Assembly: GCF_000380165.1 (NCBI RefSeq)
Contig: NZ_KB904653.1
Coordinates: 62,001-126,000 of the forward strand
DNA length: 64,000 nt
Reading direction: 5' to 3'
From: Wenjunlia vitaminophila DSM 41686
GTDB lineage: Bacteria > Actinomycetota > Actinomycetes > Streptomycetales > Streptomycetaceae
Under the pieces are notes generated by a model. The model was given only the letters and a program-made list of their open reading frames with translations. It made no database searches and was not told the origin of the DNA. Shown here in pieces: positions 40,900-51,711 of this stretch. A program made the translations under genes and the position numbers. Position 1 is the first letter of the stretch; each line of letters begins with the position of its first letter.

Positions 40900-41535
40900 A
40901 TGTCGACTCATGCCCAGCGTGAACGCCTGCTCCTCGCCGACCTGCTGGAGAGTGCCGGGCCCGACGCGCCCACCCTGTGCGACGGCTGGCGGACCCGTGA
41001 CCTCGCCGCGCACGTCGTCGTGCGTGAGCGTCGCAGCGACGTCATGGGCGGGGTGCTGGTCAAGGCCCTCGCCCCGCGGATGGCCCGGGTCCAGGCCGAG
41101 TACGCCGCCCGCCCGTACGACGAGTTGCTCCAGCTCATCCGCAGCGGACCGCCGCGCCTCTCGCCGTTCGCCCTGAAGCAGGTGGACGAGGCCGCGAACA
41201 CCGGCGAGTTCTTCGTGCACAGCGAGGACGTCCGGCGCGCCCAACCGGACTGGACGCCCCGGGAGATCGACCCGGTCTTCGCCGACGCCCTGTGGAAGCG
41301 GCTGGAGAGCACCGCCCGCATCCTCGCCCGCAAGACACCGGTCGGCCTGGTGCTGCGCCGCACCAACGGGCAGACCGCGGTCGCCCACAAGGGCGCCCCT
41401 GTGGTCACGGTCGTCGGGGAGCCCGGCGAGCTGCTGCTCTTCGCCTTCGGGCGGACCTCTCACGCCGACGTGAAGACCGAGGGCGACAAGGAGACCATCG
41501 CCAGACTGCTGGCGGCGCCGATGTTGGGCATGTGA
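40900..41535 (+). CDS. TIGR03085 family protein (DinB/maleylpyruvate-isomerase-like fold)
   Basis: A 211-residue soluble protein of the TIGR03085 group, related to the DinB/mycothiol-dependent isomerase four-helix fold. The N-terminal RERLLLADLLESAGPDAPTL then CDGWRTRDLAAHVVVRERR is diagnostic, followed by YDELLQLIRSGPPRLSP and NTGEFFVHSEDVRRAQPDW, with His residues placed as metal ligands in that fold. Enzymatic activity is not known. Its stop overlaps the start of the ABC exporter gene by 4 nt, so the two are co-translated. Confidence 0.88.
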   Translation: MSTHAQRERLLLADLLESAGPDAPTLCDGWRTRDLAAHVVVRERRSDVMGGVLVKALAPRMARVQAEYAARPYDELLQLIRSGPPRLSPFALKQVDEAANTGEFFVHSEDVRRAQPDWTPREIDPVFADALWKRLESTARILARKTPVGLVLRRTNGQTAVAHKGAPVVTVVGEPGELLLFAFGRTSHADVKTEGDKETIARLLAAPMLGM

Positions 41536-43550
41536 CCAGCACGGCGAGCGGCACCGACGGGGGCCGGCACGAGGTTGGGCGACCCGCCGCGTCGCAGCAC
41601 TCCCCCGTGCCGGCCGAGCCCCAGCACCCCGCGGAACTGCGCCGGATCGCCCGGCTCTTCACCCCCTACCGCGGCCGGCTGGGGCTCGTGCTCGTCCTCA
41701 TCGGGGTCACCTCGCTGGTCTCGTTGGCGTCCCCCTTCATGCTGCGGGAGATCCTGGACACCGCCATCCCCCAGGGCCGCACCGGGCTGCTGTCCGCCCT
41801 GGCCCTGGGCATGATCGCCGTCTCGGTGGTGAGCAACGCGCTCACCGTGGTGCAGACGCTGATCTCCACCACCGTCGGCCAGCGGGTGATGCACGACCTG
41901 CGGGTGCGGGTGTACAGCCACCTCCAGTCGTTGTCGCTGGGCTTCTTCACCCGCACCAGGACCGGTGAGATCCAGTCCCGGATCGCCAACGACATCGGCG
42001 GCATGCAGGCGTTCGTCACCAACACCGCCACCACCGTCGTCTCCTCGGCCACCACCGTCGTCGCCACGGTGGTGGCGATGTTCGCCCTGGACTGGCGGCT
42101 CTCCCTGATCACCCTCGTGCTGTTCCCCGGCTTCGTGTGGATCAGCCGCAGCGTGGGGAGGGAACGCCGCAGGATCACCCGCCGGCGCCAGGAGAAGGTG
42201 GCGCTGCTCACCGCGAGCGTGGAGGAGTCGCTGTCGATCAGCGGCATCCTGCTGGGCCGCACCATGGGACGGGGCCCGGGGCTGGTCGAGGAGTTCACCC
42301 GGCAGTCGCACGAGCTGGCCGAGTTGGAGGTCCGCTCCTCGATGGCGGGGCGCTGGCGGCACGCGTCCATCCAGATGGTGATGTCGGTGATCCCGTCCGC
42401 CATCTACTGGGGTGCCGGGCTGACCGTGGCCGGTGGGGACGCGTTGATCTCGGTGGGCACCATCGTCGCCTTCGTCACCCTCCAGAACGCCCTCTTCGGA
42501 CCGACCATGGCGCTGCTGCGGATGCAGGTGCAGGTCCAGAGCAGCCTGGCGTTGTTCGCCCGGGTCTTCGAGTACCTGGACCAGCGGCCGGAACTGACCG
42601 AGAGGCCCGACGCCCGACGGGTGCCGCGCGACGGCATCCGCGGTGAGCTCGCCTTCGAGCACGTGGTCTTCCGGCACGGCCCGGACGACCCACCGGTCCT
42701 CAACGACGTCACCCTGCGGGTCCCCCCGGGCAGCAGCCTCGCCCTGGTGGGCACCACCGGCGCCGGCAAGTCCACCCTGGCGCTGCTCGCCGCCCGGCTC
42801 CACGACCCGACCAGCGGCAGGGTCACCCTGGACGGCACGGACCTGCGCGACCTGTCCTTCGACACCGTCGCCGACGCGGTGGGCGTGGTGTCCCAGGAGA
42901 CGTACCTGCTGCACGCCTCGATCGCCGACAACCTGCGCTTCGCCAAGCCTGACGCCACCCACGAGGAACTGGTCGCGGCGTGCCGGGCCGCCCAGGTGCA
43001 CGACCGGATCGCGGAGCTGCCGCAGGGGTACGACACGGTGGTGGGCGAGCGCGGCCACCGTTTCTCCGGCGGGGAGAAGCAGCGGCTGGCCATCGCCAGG
43101 ACCCTGCTGCGGGACCCGCCGGTGCTGGTGCTCGACGAGGCGACCAGCGCGCTGGACAACCAGACGGAACAACAGGTCCAGCAGGCCCTGGACGCCCTGG
43201 CCCGGGGCCGCACCACGGTGACCATCGCCCACCGGTTGTCCACGGTGCGGGGGGCGGACCGGATAGCGGTCCTTGACCGGGGGCGCGTGGTGGAGTGCGG
43301 CACCCACGAGGAACTGCTGGCCCTGGGCGGCCACTACGCCAGGCTGTGGAGCAGGGGCGACGGCCGGCCGGCAGCCGGCCCCACGGACGCGGCCGGCGCG
43401 GACCCGTGGAACGGGGAGCAGGAGCCGGGGCCCACACCGGAGCCAGCCGCCCCGGAGCCCGCCGCCGCGGACCCCGCCCCGACCGACGCCGGGCGGCCGG
43501 CCGGCCCGCGGCCTGAGCTGGCCGGCCCCGCGGCGGCCCCGGGGGGCTGA
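41532..43550 (+). CDS. ABC exporter, fused membrane and ATPase domains
   Basis: A 672-residue half-transporter (MsbA/MDR type) expected to act as a dimer. A six-helix membrane domain spans about residues 40-330 (LVLVLIGVTSLVSLASPFML and following). The ATPase domain has Walker A GTTGAGKST, signature FSGGEKQRLAIARTLL, Walker B VLVLDEATSALD and H-loop TIAHRLSTV. The signature begins FSGGE, a mild LSGGQ variant. The last 60 residues are Pro/Ala-rich. GTG 41532 overlaps the TIGR03085 stop (GTGA). Substrate unknown. Confidence 0.92.
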   Translation: MTSTASGTDGGRHEVGRPAASQHSPVPAEPQHPAELRRIARLFTPYRGRLGLVLVLIGVTSLVSLASPFMLREILDTAIPQGRTGLLSALALGMIAVSVVSNALTVVQTLISTTVGQRVMHDLRVRVYSHLQSLSLGFFTRTRTGEIQSRIANDIGGMQAFVTNTATTVVSSATTVVATVVAMFALDWRLSLITLVLFPGFVWISRSVGRERRRITRRRQEKVALLTASVEESLSISGILLGRTMGRGPGLVEEFTRQSHELAELEVRSSMAGRWRHASIQMVMSVIPSAIYWGAGLTVAGGDALISVGTIVAFVTLQNALFGPTMALLRMQVQVQSSLALFARVFEYLDQRPELTERPDARRVPRDGIRGELAFEHVVFRHGPDDPPVLNDVTLRVPPGSSLALVGTTGAGKSTLALLAARLHDPTSGRVTLDGTDLRDLSFDTVADAVGVVSQETYLLHASIADNLRFAKPDATHEELVAACRAAQVHDRIAELPQGYDTVVGERGHRFSGGEKQRLAIARTLLRDPPVLVLDEATSALDNQTEQQVQQALDALARGRTTVTIAHRLSTVRGADRIAVLDRGRVVECGTHEELLALGGHYARLWSRGDGRPAAGPTDAAGADPWNGEQEPGPTPEPAAPEPAAADPAPTDAGRPAGPRPELAGPAAAPGG

Positions 43551-43582
43551 CCCCCGACACCGTTGTGGGGGCTGGCTGGCTA

Positions 43583-43758
43583 GGGCCTGTCTGATGAATC
43601 CCGCCTGGGTCGTGACGCCTGGCACGCACGCTCGCTGCGTTGTCGGGATCGTCCATGTACGGCCCAGTACGAGGACGACCCCCCGCCTTGCGATCGCACG
43701 CACCAGACGCCGCGACCCCCGCCCTCCGGGCGGACGGCGCCACTCATCAGACAGGCCC
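43583..43758. mobile_element. 176-bp MITE-like element abutting the hisF stop codon
   Basis: Terminal inverted repeats GGGCCTGTCTGATGA (43583-43597) and TCATCAGACAGGCCC (43744-43758) are exact, and the flanking CTAG on both sides extends the symmetry to 18 bp. This fits a TA or CTAG target duplication, as produced by several IS5/IS630-type transposases. The interior has no gene and is itself imperfectly palindromic: TCGTGACGCCTGG near the left end faces CCAGACGCCGCGA near the right, and the centre folds around GTAC-N9-GTAC. It looks like a non-autonomous element. It lies between two convergent genes and may act as their terminator. Confidence 0.8.
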
Positions 43759-44528
43759 TAGCGGACCAGGTACCCGGTCTGCCGCAGCGCGTCCTTGACC
43801 TGGGTGATCCGCAGCTCCCCGAAGTGGAACACGCTGGCGGCCAGCACCGCGTCGGCGCCGGCGGCCACCGCCGGGCCGAAGTGCTCGAGCCGCCCGGCAC
43901 CCCCGGAGGCGACCACCGGCACGCCGACCTCCGCCCGCACGGCCTTGATCATCTCGGTGTCGTACCCGTCCTTGGTGCCGTCCGCGTCCATGGAGTTCAG
44001 CAGGATCTCCCCCGCGCCGAGCCCCGCGGCGCGGGCCGCCCACTCGACCGCGTCCAGGCCGGTCCCCCGACGCCCGCCGTGGGTGGTGACCTCGAACCCG
44101 GAGGGGGTCACCGTGCCCGGCGGACAGCGCCGTGCGTCCACCGAGAGCACCAGCACCTGGCGCCCGAACCGCTCGGCGATCTCCCGGACCAGCTCGGGGC
44201 GGGCGATGGCGGCGGTGTTCACCCCGACCTTGTCCGCGCCGGCCCGCAACAGCCGGTCCACGTCCTCGGCGGTGCGCACCCCGCCGCCCACGGTGAGCGG
44301 GATGAACACCTGTTCGGCGGTGCGGCGCACCACGTCGTAGGTGGTCTCCCGGTCGCCGGAGGAGGCGGTGATGTCCAGGAAGACCAGTTCGTCGGCGCCC
44401 TCGGCGTCGTAGACCTTCGCCATCTCCACCGGGTCGCCGGCGTCCCGCAGGTTCTGGAAGTTGACGCCCTTGACCACCCGGCCGCCGTCCACGTCCAGGC
44501 AGGGGATGACCCGCACGGCCACGCTCAT
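43758..44528 (-). CDS. hisF: Imidazole glycerol phosphate synthase cyclase subunit
   Basis: Uses ammonia from HisH to form imidazole glycerol phosphate and AICAR; 256 residues, TIM barrel. The catalytic Asp pair is seen in [15 protein letters not shown] (D12) and [46 protein letters not shown] and [14 protein letters not shown] are the other loops. The start overlaps the ridA stop by 4 nt. The TAG stop at 43758-43760 is shared with the edge of the MITE-like element, so the C-terminus (TGYLVR) may have been slightly altered by the insertion. Confidence 0.96.
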   Translation of the reverse strand: MSVAVRVIPCLDVDGGRVVKGVNFQNLRDAGDPVEMAKVYDAEGADELVFLDITASSGDRETTYDVVRRTAEQVFIPLTVGGGVRTAEDVDRLLRAGADKVGVNTAAIARPELVREIAERFGRQVLVLSVDARRCPPGTVTPSGFEVTTHGGRRGTGLDAVEWAARAAGLGAGEILLNSMDADGTKDGYDTEMIKAVRAEVGVPVVASGGAGRLEHFGPAVAAGADAVLAASVFHFGELRITQVKDALRQTGYLVR

Positions 44529-45046
44529 GTCCGGTCTCCTGGTTCCGCCCGGTCCCCCGGGCCGGCCGTGTCGGCCTGGCCTGCTGTGTCGGCCGTGTCG
44601 GCCTGGCCTGCTGTGTCGGCCTGGCCCGCCGGCACCGGCTCCGGCCGCCCGCCGCTGGGGCGCACGGCCTCCAGCTCGACTTCCACCAGCACGCGGGGGT
44701 CCACGAAACCCGAGACCACCAGCAGGGTGGCCGCCGGGCGCTGCGCCCCGAACTGCTCCAGGTGGGCCCGGCCGACCGCCTCGAGATCGCGGGCGTGGGT
44801 GAGGTACATCCGGGTCCTGACCACGTCACCCACCCCGAGGCCGAACTCCCGCAGCGCGTCGAGCCCCACCCCGAAGGCCGTCCTGGCCTGCCAGTAGGGG
44901 TCCCCCTCGTGCTGCACCCCGCCCCCGGTCAGGGCCGTGCAGCCGGAGACGAACACGAAGTCGCCCGCCTCGACCGCCCGCGAGGCACCGTAGGCGTCCC
45001 CCCAGGGCGGTTCTGCCGGGACCCGGCGTCCGGGGCTCGTGGTCAT
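44525..45046 (-). CDS. Rid (YjgF/YER057c/UK114) family protein in the his operon
   Basis: A 173-residue Rid-fold protein between hisA and hisF, linked to both by 4-nt ATGA overlaps. The core is [42 protein letters not shown] and [21 protein letters not shown]. Where RidA enamine deaminases have PAR(S/T), this protein reads PAAT, so the usual catalytic Arg is missing. It may belong to the Rid4-7 groups of uncertain function. The last 35 residues form a GQADTA-type repeat tail that looks non-structural. Confidence 0.88.
   Translation of the reverse strand: MTTSPGRRVPAEPPWGDAYGASRAVEAGDFVFVSGCTALTGGGVQHEGDPYWQARTAFGVGLDALREFGLGVGDVVRTRMYLTHARDLEAVGRAHLEQFGAQRPAATLLVVSGFVDPRVLVEVELEAVRPSGGRPEPVPAGQADTAGQADTADTAGQADTAGPGDRAEPGDRT
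44568..44630. repeat. 18/9-bp tandem repeats in the Rid tail
   Basis: GTGTCGGCCTGGCCTGCT occurs at 44568-44585 and 44595-44612. A 9-bp half unit lies between, and a near-copy follows at 44613-44630. Read on the minus strand it encodes the GQADTA tail. Confidence 0.88.
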
Positions 45047-45774
45047 CGCGACACCGCCTCCAGGGCCTCGGTGAGGGTGAACGCCTGGTCGTACAGCGCC
45101 TTGCCGGTGATGGCGCCCTCCACGCCCAGCGGCACCAGCTCGGCCAGCGCCCGCAGGTCGTCGAGGCTGGAGACGCCTCCGCTGGCCACCACGGGACGGT
45201 CGGTGGCGGCGCACACGTCGCGCAGCAGGCCCAGGTTGGGGCCGGTCATGGTGCCGTCCCTGGCCACGTCGGTGACCACGTAACGGGCGCAGCCGTCGGC
45301 GTCCAGCCGGGCGAGCGTCTCGTACAGGTCGCCGCCGGCCCTGGTCCAGCCCCTGCCGCGCAGCGTGGTGCCGCGCACGTCGAGGCCGACGGCGATCCGG
45401 TCGCCGTACTCCGCGATGGCCCCGCGCACCCAGTCCGGGGACTCCAGCGCCGCCGTGCCCAGGTTGACCCGGGCGCAGCCGGTGGCGAGCGCCGCCTTGA
45501 GCGAGTCGTCGTCGCGGATGCCGCCGGACAGCTCGACCCGCACGTCGAGCCGGCCCACCACCTCGGCGAGCTGTTCGCGGTTGTCCCCGGTGCCGAACGC
45601 GGCGTCGAGGTCCACCAGGTGGACCCACTCGGCGCCCGCGGACTGCCAGGCGAGGGCGGCCTCGAGCGGGTCCCCGTACCCGGTCTCGGTGCCGGACTCG
45701 CCCTGGACGAGTCGCACGGCCTGGCCGTCGCGGACGTCGACGGCGGGCAGGAGGATGAGGCGGTTGCTGCTCAT
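45043..45774 (-). CDS. priA: Bifunctional PriA (HisA/TrpF) isomerase
   Basis: TIM-barrel sugar isomerase of 243 residues acting on ProFAR (histidine) and, in actinobacteria, also on PRA (tryptophan). The acidic pair is D13 in [15 protein letters not shown] and the Asp of [44 protein letters not shown] and [13 protein letters not shown] are phosphate loops. Double function is inferred from the phylum and from the lack of trpF in this trp/his segment. ATG 45774 follows GGAGA. Overlaps ridA by 4 nt. Confidence 0.92.
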   Translation of the reverse strand: MSSNRLILLPAVDVRDGQAVRLVQGESGTETGYGDPLEAALAWQSAGAEWVHLVDLDAAFGTGDNREQLAEVVGRLDVRVELSGGIRDDDSLKAALATGCARVNLGTAALESPDWVRGAIAEYGDRIAVGLDVRGTTLRGRGWTRAGGDLYETLARLDADGCARYVVTDVARDGTMTGPNLGLLRDVCAATDRPVVASGGVSSLDDLRALAELVPLGVEGAITGKALYDQAFTLTEALEAVSR

Positions 45775-45877
45775 GGGCAAGGTCTCCGGGGGCTGGGGCG
45801 GTGCTTGCGGGTGGTGGGTCTCGCCCAGGACCCGGACTCGTTCCGGGACCCGGGCTGCCGTTCGGGGTCGGACCGGG

Positions 45878-46510
45878 TCAGAGGGTGTCGAGCCAGTTGC
45901 GCAGCAACTGGGCTCCGGCGGAGCCGGACTTCTCGGGGTGGAACTGGGTGGCCCACAGCGGCCCGTTCTCCACCGCCGCGACGAACGGCTCGCCGTGGGT
46001 GCTCCAGGTCACCAGTGGCGGGCGGAGGTGCTCGGAGGGCTCCAGCTCCCAGGAGCGGACTCCGTAGGAGTGGACGAAGTAGTACCGGGTGTCCGCGTCG
46101 AGACCGGCGAAGAGACGGGAGCCCTCGGGGGCCTTGACCGTGTTCCAGCCCATGTGCGGGACGACCGGGGCACGCAGCGGTTCCACCGTGCCCGGCCACT
46201 GGTCGCAGCCCGGGGTCTCCACCCCGTGCTCCACCCCGCGGGTGAACAGGACCTGCATGCCCACGCAGATGCCGAGCACCGGGCGCCCACCGGACAGCCG
46301 CCGGCCGACGATCCAGTCCCCGCGGGCCTCGGTGAGCCCGCGCATGCACGCGGCGAACGCCCCCACCCCGGGGACCAGCAGTCCGTCCGCGTCCATCGCC
46401 GCGTCGAAGTCAGAGGTGATCTCCACGTCGGCGCCGACGTGGGCCACGGCCCGCTCGGCGGAGCGGACGTTTCCGAAACCGTAGTCGAACACGACTACCC
46501 GTTTGCTCAT
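45878..46510 (-). CDS. hisH: Imidazole glycerol phosphate synthase glutaminase subunit
   Basis: Class I glutamine amidotransferase supplying ammonia to HisF; 210 residues. Catalytic Cys82 is in [11 protein letters not shown], and the His/Glu pair in [37 protein letters not shown] and [15 protein letters not shown] are standard HisH blocks. It starts 55 nt after the 50-aa membrane gene and lies 103 nt before priA. Both the nucleophile elbow and oxyanion loop look intact. Confidence 0.96.
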   Translation of the reverse strand: MSKRVVVFDYGFGNVRSAERAVAHVGADVEITSDFDAAMDADGLLVPGVGAFAACMRGLTEARGDWIVGRRLSGGRPVLGICVGMQVLFTRGVEHGVETPGCDQWPGTVEPLRAPVVPHMGWNTVKAPEGSRLFAGLDADTRYYFVHSYGVRSWELEPSEHLRPPLVTWSTHGEPFVAAVENGPLWATQFHPEKSGSAGAQLLRNWLDTL

Positions 46511-46565
46511 CTTCTCCGGCCCCCTCGGGAACGAAAGGACCCCGCCGGAACGGGGACGGGCAGGG

Positions 46566-46718
46566 CTACAGCCACATCGCGCCGGCGCCCAGGGCCATCG
46601 CGGCGCCGATGCCGAGCAGCACGATCAGGCTCTTCGGCATCTTCTGCTTGGCGAAGGAGACCACCCCGCCGGTGAGGAAGAGGCCCAACGCGATCAGGAC
46701 GACACCGCCGCCGCTCAT
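46566..46718 (-). CDS. 50-aa two-helix membrane protein in the his operon
   Basis: A small hydrophobic protein starting [20 protein letters not shown], then a short basic loop [10 protein letters not shown] and a second helix ending AGAMWL. Its ATG overlaps the hisB stop by 4 nt (ATGA), a strong sign that it is translated. Helix-loop-helix topology with a positively charged loop predicts both ends outside. Small proteins occur at this site in other actinomycete his operons as I recall, without a known role. A hisH partner or membrane tether is speculation. Confidence 0.78.
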   Translation of the reverse strand: MSGGGVVLIALGLFLTGGVVSFAKQKMPKSLIVLLGIGAAMALGAGAMWL

Positions 46719-47308
46719 GACAGGGAACCCTTCGTCGACGGGATGGCGGTCTGCCGCGGGTCCGGCTCGGCGGCCTGGCGCAGCGCCCTAGCGAGCGCCT
46801 TGAACTGGCACTCGACGATGTGGTGGGCGTTGCGTCCGTAGGGGACGTGGACGTGCAGGGCGACCTGGGCCTGCGCCACGAACGACTCCAGGATGTGCCG
46901 GGTCATGGTGGTGTCGTAGGCGCCGATCATCGGGGCCATGCCGTCCGGCTCGCGGTGCACCAGGTAGGGGCGGCCCGAGAGGTCCACCGTGACCTGGGCC
47001 AGCGACTCGTCCAGCGGCACCGAGGCGTCGCCGAACCTCCGGATGCCCCGCTTGTCACCCAGCGCCTGGCGGAACGCGGCACCGAGCGCCAACGCGGTGT
47101 CCTCGATCGTGTGGTGGGTGTCGATGTGCAGGTCGCCGTCGGTCTTCACGGTCAGGTCGAACAGACCGTGCCGACCGAGCTGGTCCAGCATGTGGTCGAA
47201 GAAGCCGACGCCGGTCGAGACGTCGACCCGCCCGGTGCCGTCCAGGCCGATCTCAACCAGGACCGAGGTCTCCTTGGTGGTGCGTTCCACCCGGCCCACG
47301 CGCGTCAC
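46715..47308 (-). CDS. hisB: Imidazoleglycerol-phosphate dehydratase
   Basis: Mn-dependent dehydratase of 197 residues, monofunctional (no phosphatase domain). Metal-binding repeats are [49 protein letters not shown] and the MTRHILESF helix. GTG start at 47308, 6 nt after the hisC stop. It is translationally coupled to the 50-aa gene. Confidence 0.97.
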   Translation of the reverse strand: MTRVGRVERTTKETSVLVEIGLDGTGRVDVSTGVGFFDHMLDQLGRHGLFDLTVKTDGDLHIDTHHTIEDTALALGAAFRQALGDKRGIRRFGDASVPLDESLAQVTVDLSGRPYLVHREPDGMAPMIGAYDTTMTRHILESFVAQAQVALHVHVPYGRNAHHIVECQFKALARALRQAAEPDPRQTAIPSTKGSLS

Positions 47309-47314
47309 GGTCGC

Positions 47315-49722
<2,408 letters not shown>

Positions 49723-49729
49723 TCTGTTA

Positions 49730-49735
49730 AGTGTA
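49730..49735 (-). promoter_or_regulatory. -10 TACACT of the his operon (leaderless hisD)
   Basis: On the minus strand TACACT is followed by TAACAGA (7 nt) and the GTG start of hisD. The expected transcription start coincides with the start codon. Confidence 0.6.
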
Positions 49736-49935
49736 GAGAGCCGACCTCAGTGCGGCGGCGCATCACCACTCCGTGAGACGACACCCACACCGGCGGCCCC
49801 GCCGGAACCACCGCCCCGGTCCGTCCCGGCAGAACCAGGGAAACCGCCCCACGGGCGGTGCCGTGCCGGTACTCTCGCGGGCGCAGACACCGCTCCAGCC
49901 ACCGTCGGGGGCCGGCCAGGAGGGAGGCGTCGTCC

Positions 49936-51489
49936 ATGACCGAGCCGCCGAGCGACTTCACCGCCACTGAGGGCCGGTTGTGGCAGGCGTTCCGCCACGG
50001 CGACGTCTGCGACCTGCGCACCGGTGTCCCCGAACTGGACAACCCGAACACCAGCCGCGTCTGGGGTCCCGAGCGGACCGTGCGGGCAAGCGCGGTGGCC
50101 CGGCTGCTCCTCGACGGCCCCCAGCCGGTCCCGGGAACGGTCTGCGCCCTGAAGCTGTCCGGCGCCCGGATCTCCGGTTCGCTCAGCCTCGCGGGCGGCA
50201 CCGTCTCCCCCTACGTGGAGCTGCACGACTGCCAGTTCGAGGAGCAGCTCCTGATGCCCGAGTGCAGCTTCACCACGCTGCGGATGGTCCGTTGCGCCAT
50301 CCCCCGGATCGAGGCCGCGCGCATGTCCACCCAGGGCGACCTGCACCTGCCGCAGTGCACGGTGCCCGGGGGCATCCGCATCACCGACGCCAGCATCGGC
50401 ACCGACCTGCTGCTCAACCAGCTCGTGGTCCACTCCGACCGGCACGGCCGGGCCATCTCCGCGGACGGCCTCACCGTCACCCAGGACGTCGAGGCCGAGC
50501 TGATCAGGGCCGTCGGGGAGATCAGCCTGCGCAGCGCCCGGATCGGCGGGCGGCTCAGCCTGCGGGGCAGCTCGCTGCGGAACCCCACCGGACGCCAGGC
50601 CCTCAACGCCGCGCGGATCGCCATCGAGCACACCCTCTACCTCAGCTCGGGGTGGGAGAGCGACACCCTCAGCGGCACCGGCACCCCGCCGCGCGGGGTC
50701 CGCACCCGGAACTTCACCTGCGACGGCGGGATCCGGCTCGACGACGGCCGGTTCGGCAACGCGCTGGTGATCAACCGCGCCCGCTTCCGGCTCACCGCCG
50801 GCCAACAGCTCTCCCTGCGCCGGATCCAGACCCCGGAGCTGCGGTTCACCCCGCAGGCCCCGCCCACCGGGCGGATCGTGCTGTCCAGCGCCAGGGTGGG
50901 CAACCTGGCCACCGAGGCCGCCTGCTGGCCCGGGGCCGGCATGATCGACATATCCGACTTCAGCTACGTCTCGCTCCGCCCCACCGGCCCGTTCCCGCTG
51001 CGGGCCCGCCTGGAGTGGCTGGCCAACGCCACCCCCGAGTACAGCCCCGAGCCGTACGAGCAGCTCGCGGCGGCGCTGCGGGCCGACGGCATGGACGAGG
51101 AGGCCCGCGAGGTGCTGCTGGCCAAGCAGCGCCGCCGCCGGGAGACCCTCCCCCTGGCCACCCGCATGTGGGGGTACGCCCAGGACCTCACCGTCGCCTA
51201 CGGCTACCGCCCCGGCCGGGCCGCGGTGTGGATGGCGGTGCTGTGGGCGATCGGCTCGGTGTACTTCACCCGGAACCCGCCCGAGCCGCTGAAGGACGGC
51301 GAGGGCCCCACCTGGCAGCCCCTGCTGTACGCCCTGGACCTGCTGTTACCCGTGATCGACCTGGGCCAGGACAACGCCTGGCGGACCTCCGGCCTCCAGC
51401 AGTGGGCGGCCACCGCGATGGTGCTCGCGGGCTGGGTCCTGGCCACCACGGTGGCGGCGGGCGCCTCCCGCCTGCTCCGGCGGAACTAG
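49936..51489 (+). CDS. Beta-helix protein with C-terminal two-TM pore-like domain
   Basis: A 517-residue protein; homologues are often labelled membrane-associated oxidoreductase, a name I cannot support since no cofactor motif is seen. Residues about 50-360 show regularly spaced I/L-G/S-L-S turns (GARISGSLSLAGG, SARIGGRLSLRGSSL, SARVGNLATEAA), as in pentapeptide-like right-handed beta-helices. A helical linker follows, then TM1 (AAVWMAVLWAIGSVYF), a short hydrophobic LLYALDLLLPVIDLGQ segment and TM2 (WAATAMVLAGWVLATTVAAG), resembling a TM-P-TM pore. The segment contains a TTA codon (51346-51348). ATG 49936 has GGAGGGAGG upstream. Confidence 0.78.
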   Translation: MTEPPSDFTATEGRLWQAFRHGDVCDLRTGVPELDNPNTSRVWGPERTVRASAVARLLLDGPQPVPGTVCALKLSGARISGSLSLAGGTVSPYVELHDCQFEEQLLMPECSFTTLRMVRCAIPRIEAARMSTQGDLHLPQCTVPGGIRITDASIGTDLLLNQLVVHSDRHGRAISADGLTVTQDVEAELIRAVGEISLRSARIGGRLSLRGSSLRNPTGRQALNAARIAIEHTLYLSSGWESDTLSGTGTPPRGVRTRNFTCDGGIRLDDGRFGNALVINRARFRLTAGQQLSLRRIQTPELRFTPQAPPTGRIVLSSARVGNLATEAACWPGAGMIDISDFSYVSLRPTGPFPLRARLEWLANATPEYSPEPYEQLAAALRADGMDEEAREVLLAKQRRRRETLPLATRMWGYAQDLTVAYGYRPGRAAVWMAVLWAIGSVYFTRNPPEPLKDGEGPTWQPLLYALDLLLPVIDLGQDNAWRTSGLQQWAATAMVLAGWVLATTVAAGASRLLRRN

Positions 51490-51503
51490 CGGTTCCTGGT
51501 GCC

Positions 51504-51529
51504 GCCGGCCCACGGGTGCGTGGGCCGGC
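51504..51529 (+). terminator. Terminator after the beta-helix gene
   Basis: GCCGGCCCACG (51504-51514) pairs exactly with 51519-51529 over a GGTG loop, 15 nt past the stop. Confidence 0.8.
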
Positions 51530-51549
51530 TGGGTTGGGGGGCGCCTGGG

Positions 51550-51604
51550 CGGGGGCTGCTGGGCCGTGCCCCCGGGCGTCGGGACCGGGGGCTGCTGGGC
51601 CGTG
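51550..51604. repeat. 19-bp direct repeat pair
   Basis: CGGGGGCTGCTGGGCCGTG occurs at 51550-51568 and 51586-51604, within a low-complexity G-rich spacer between convergent genes. Confidence 0.8.
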
Positions 51605-51711
51605 GGCTTTCTGGGCCGGGCGGCTTTCTGGGCGTGGCCCGTGCCCGAGGGGGCGGGCCGTGGCCCTTCAGGCGCCGGGGCCCGGGGCCCCCGCTCCGTT
51701 CGCCGTGGCCC

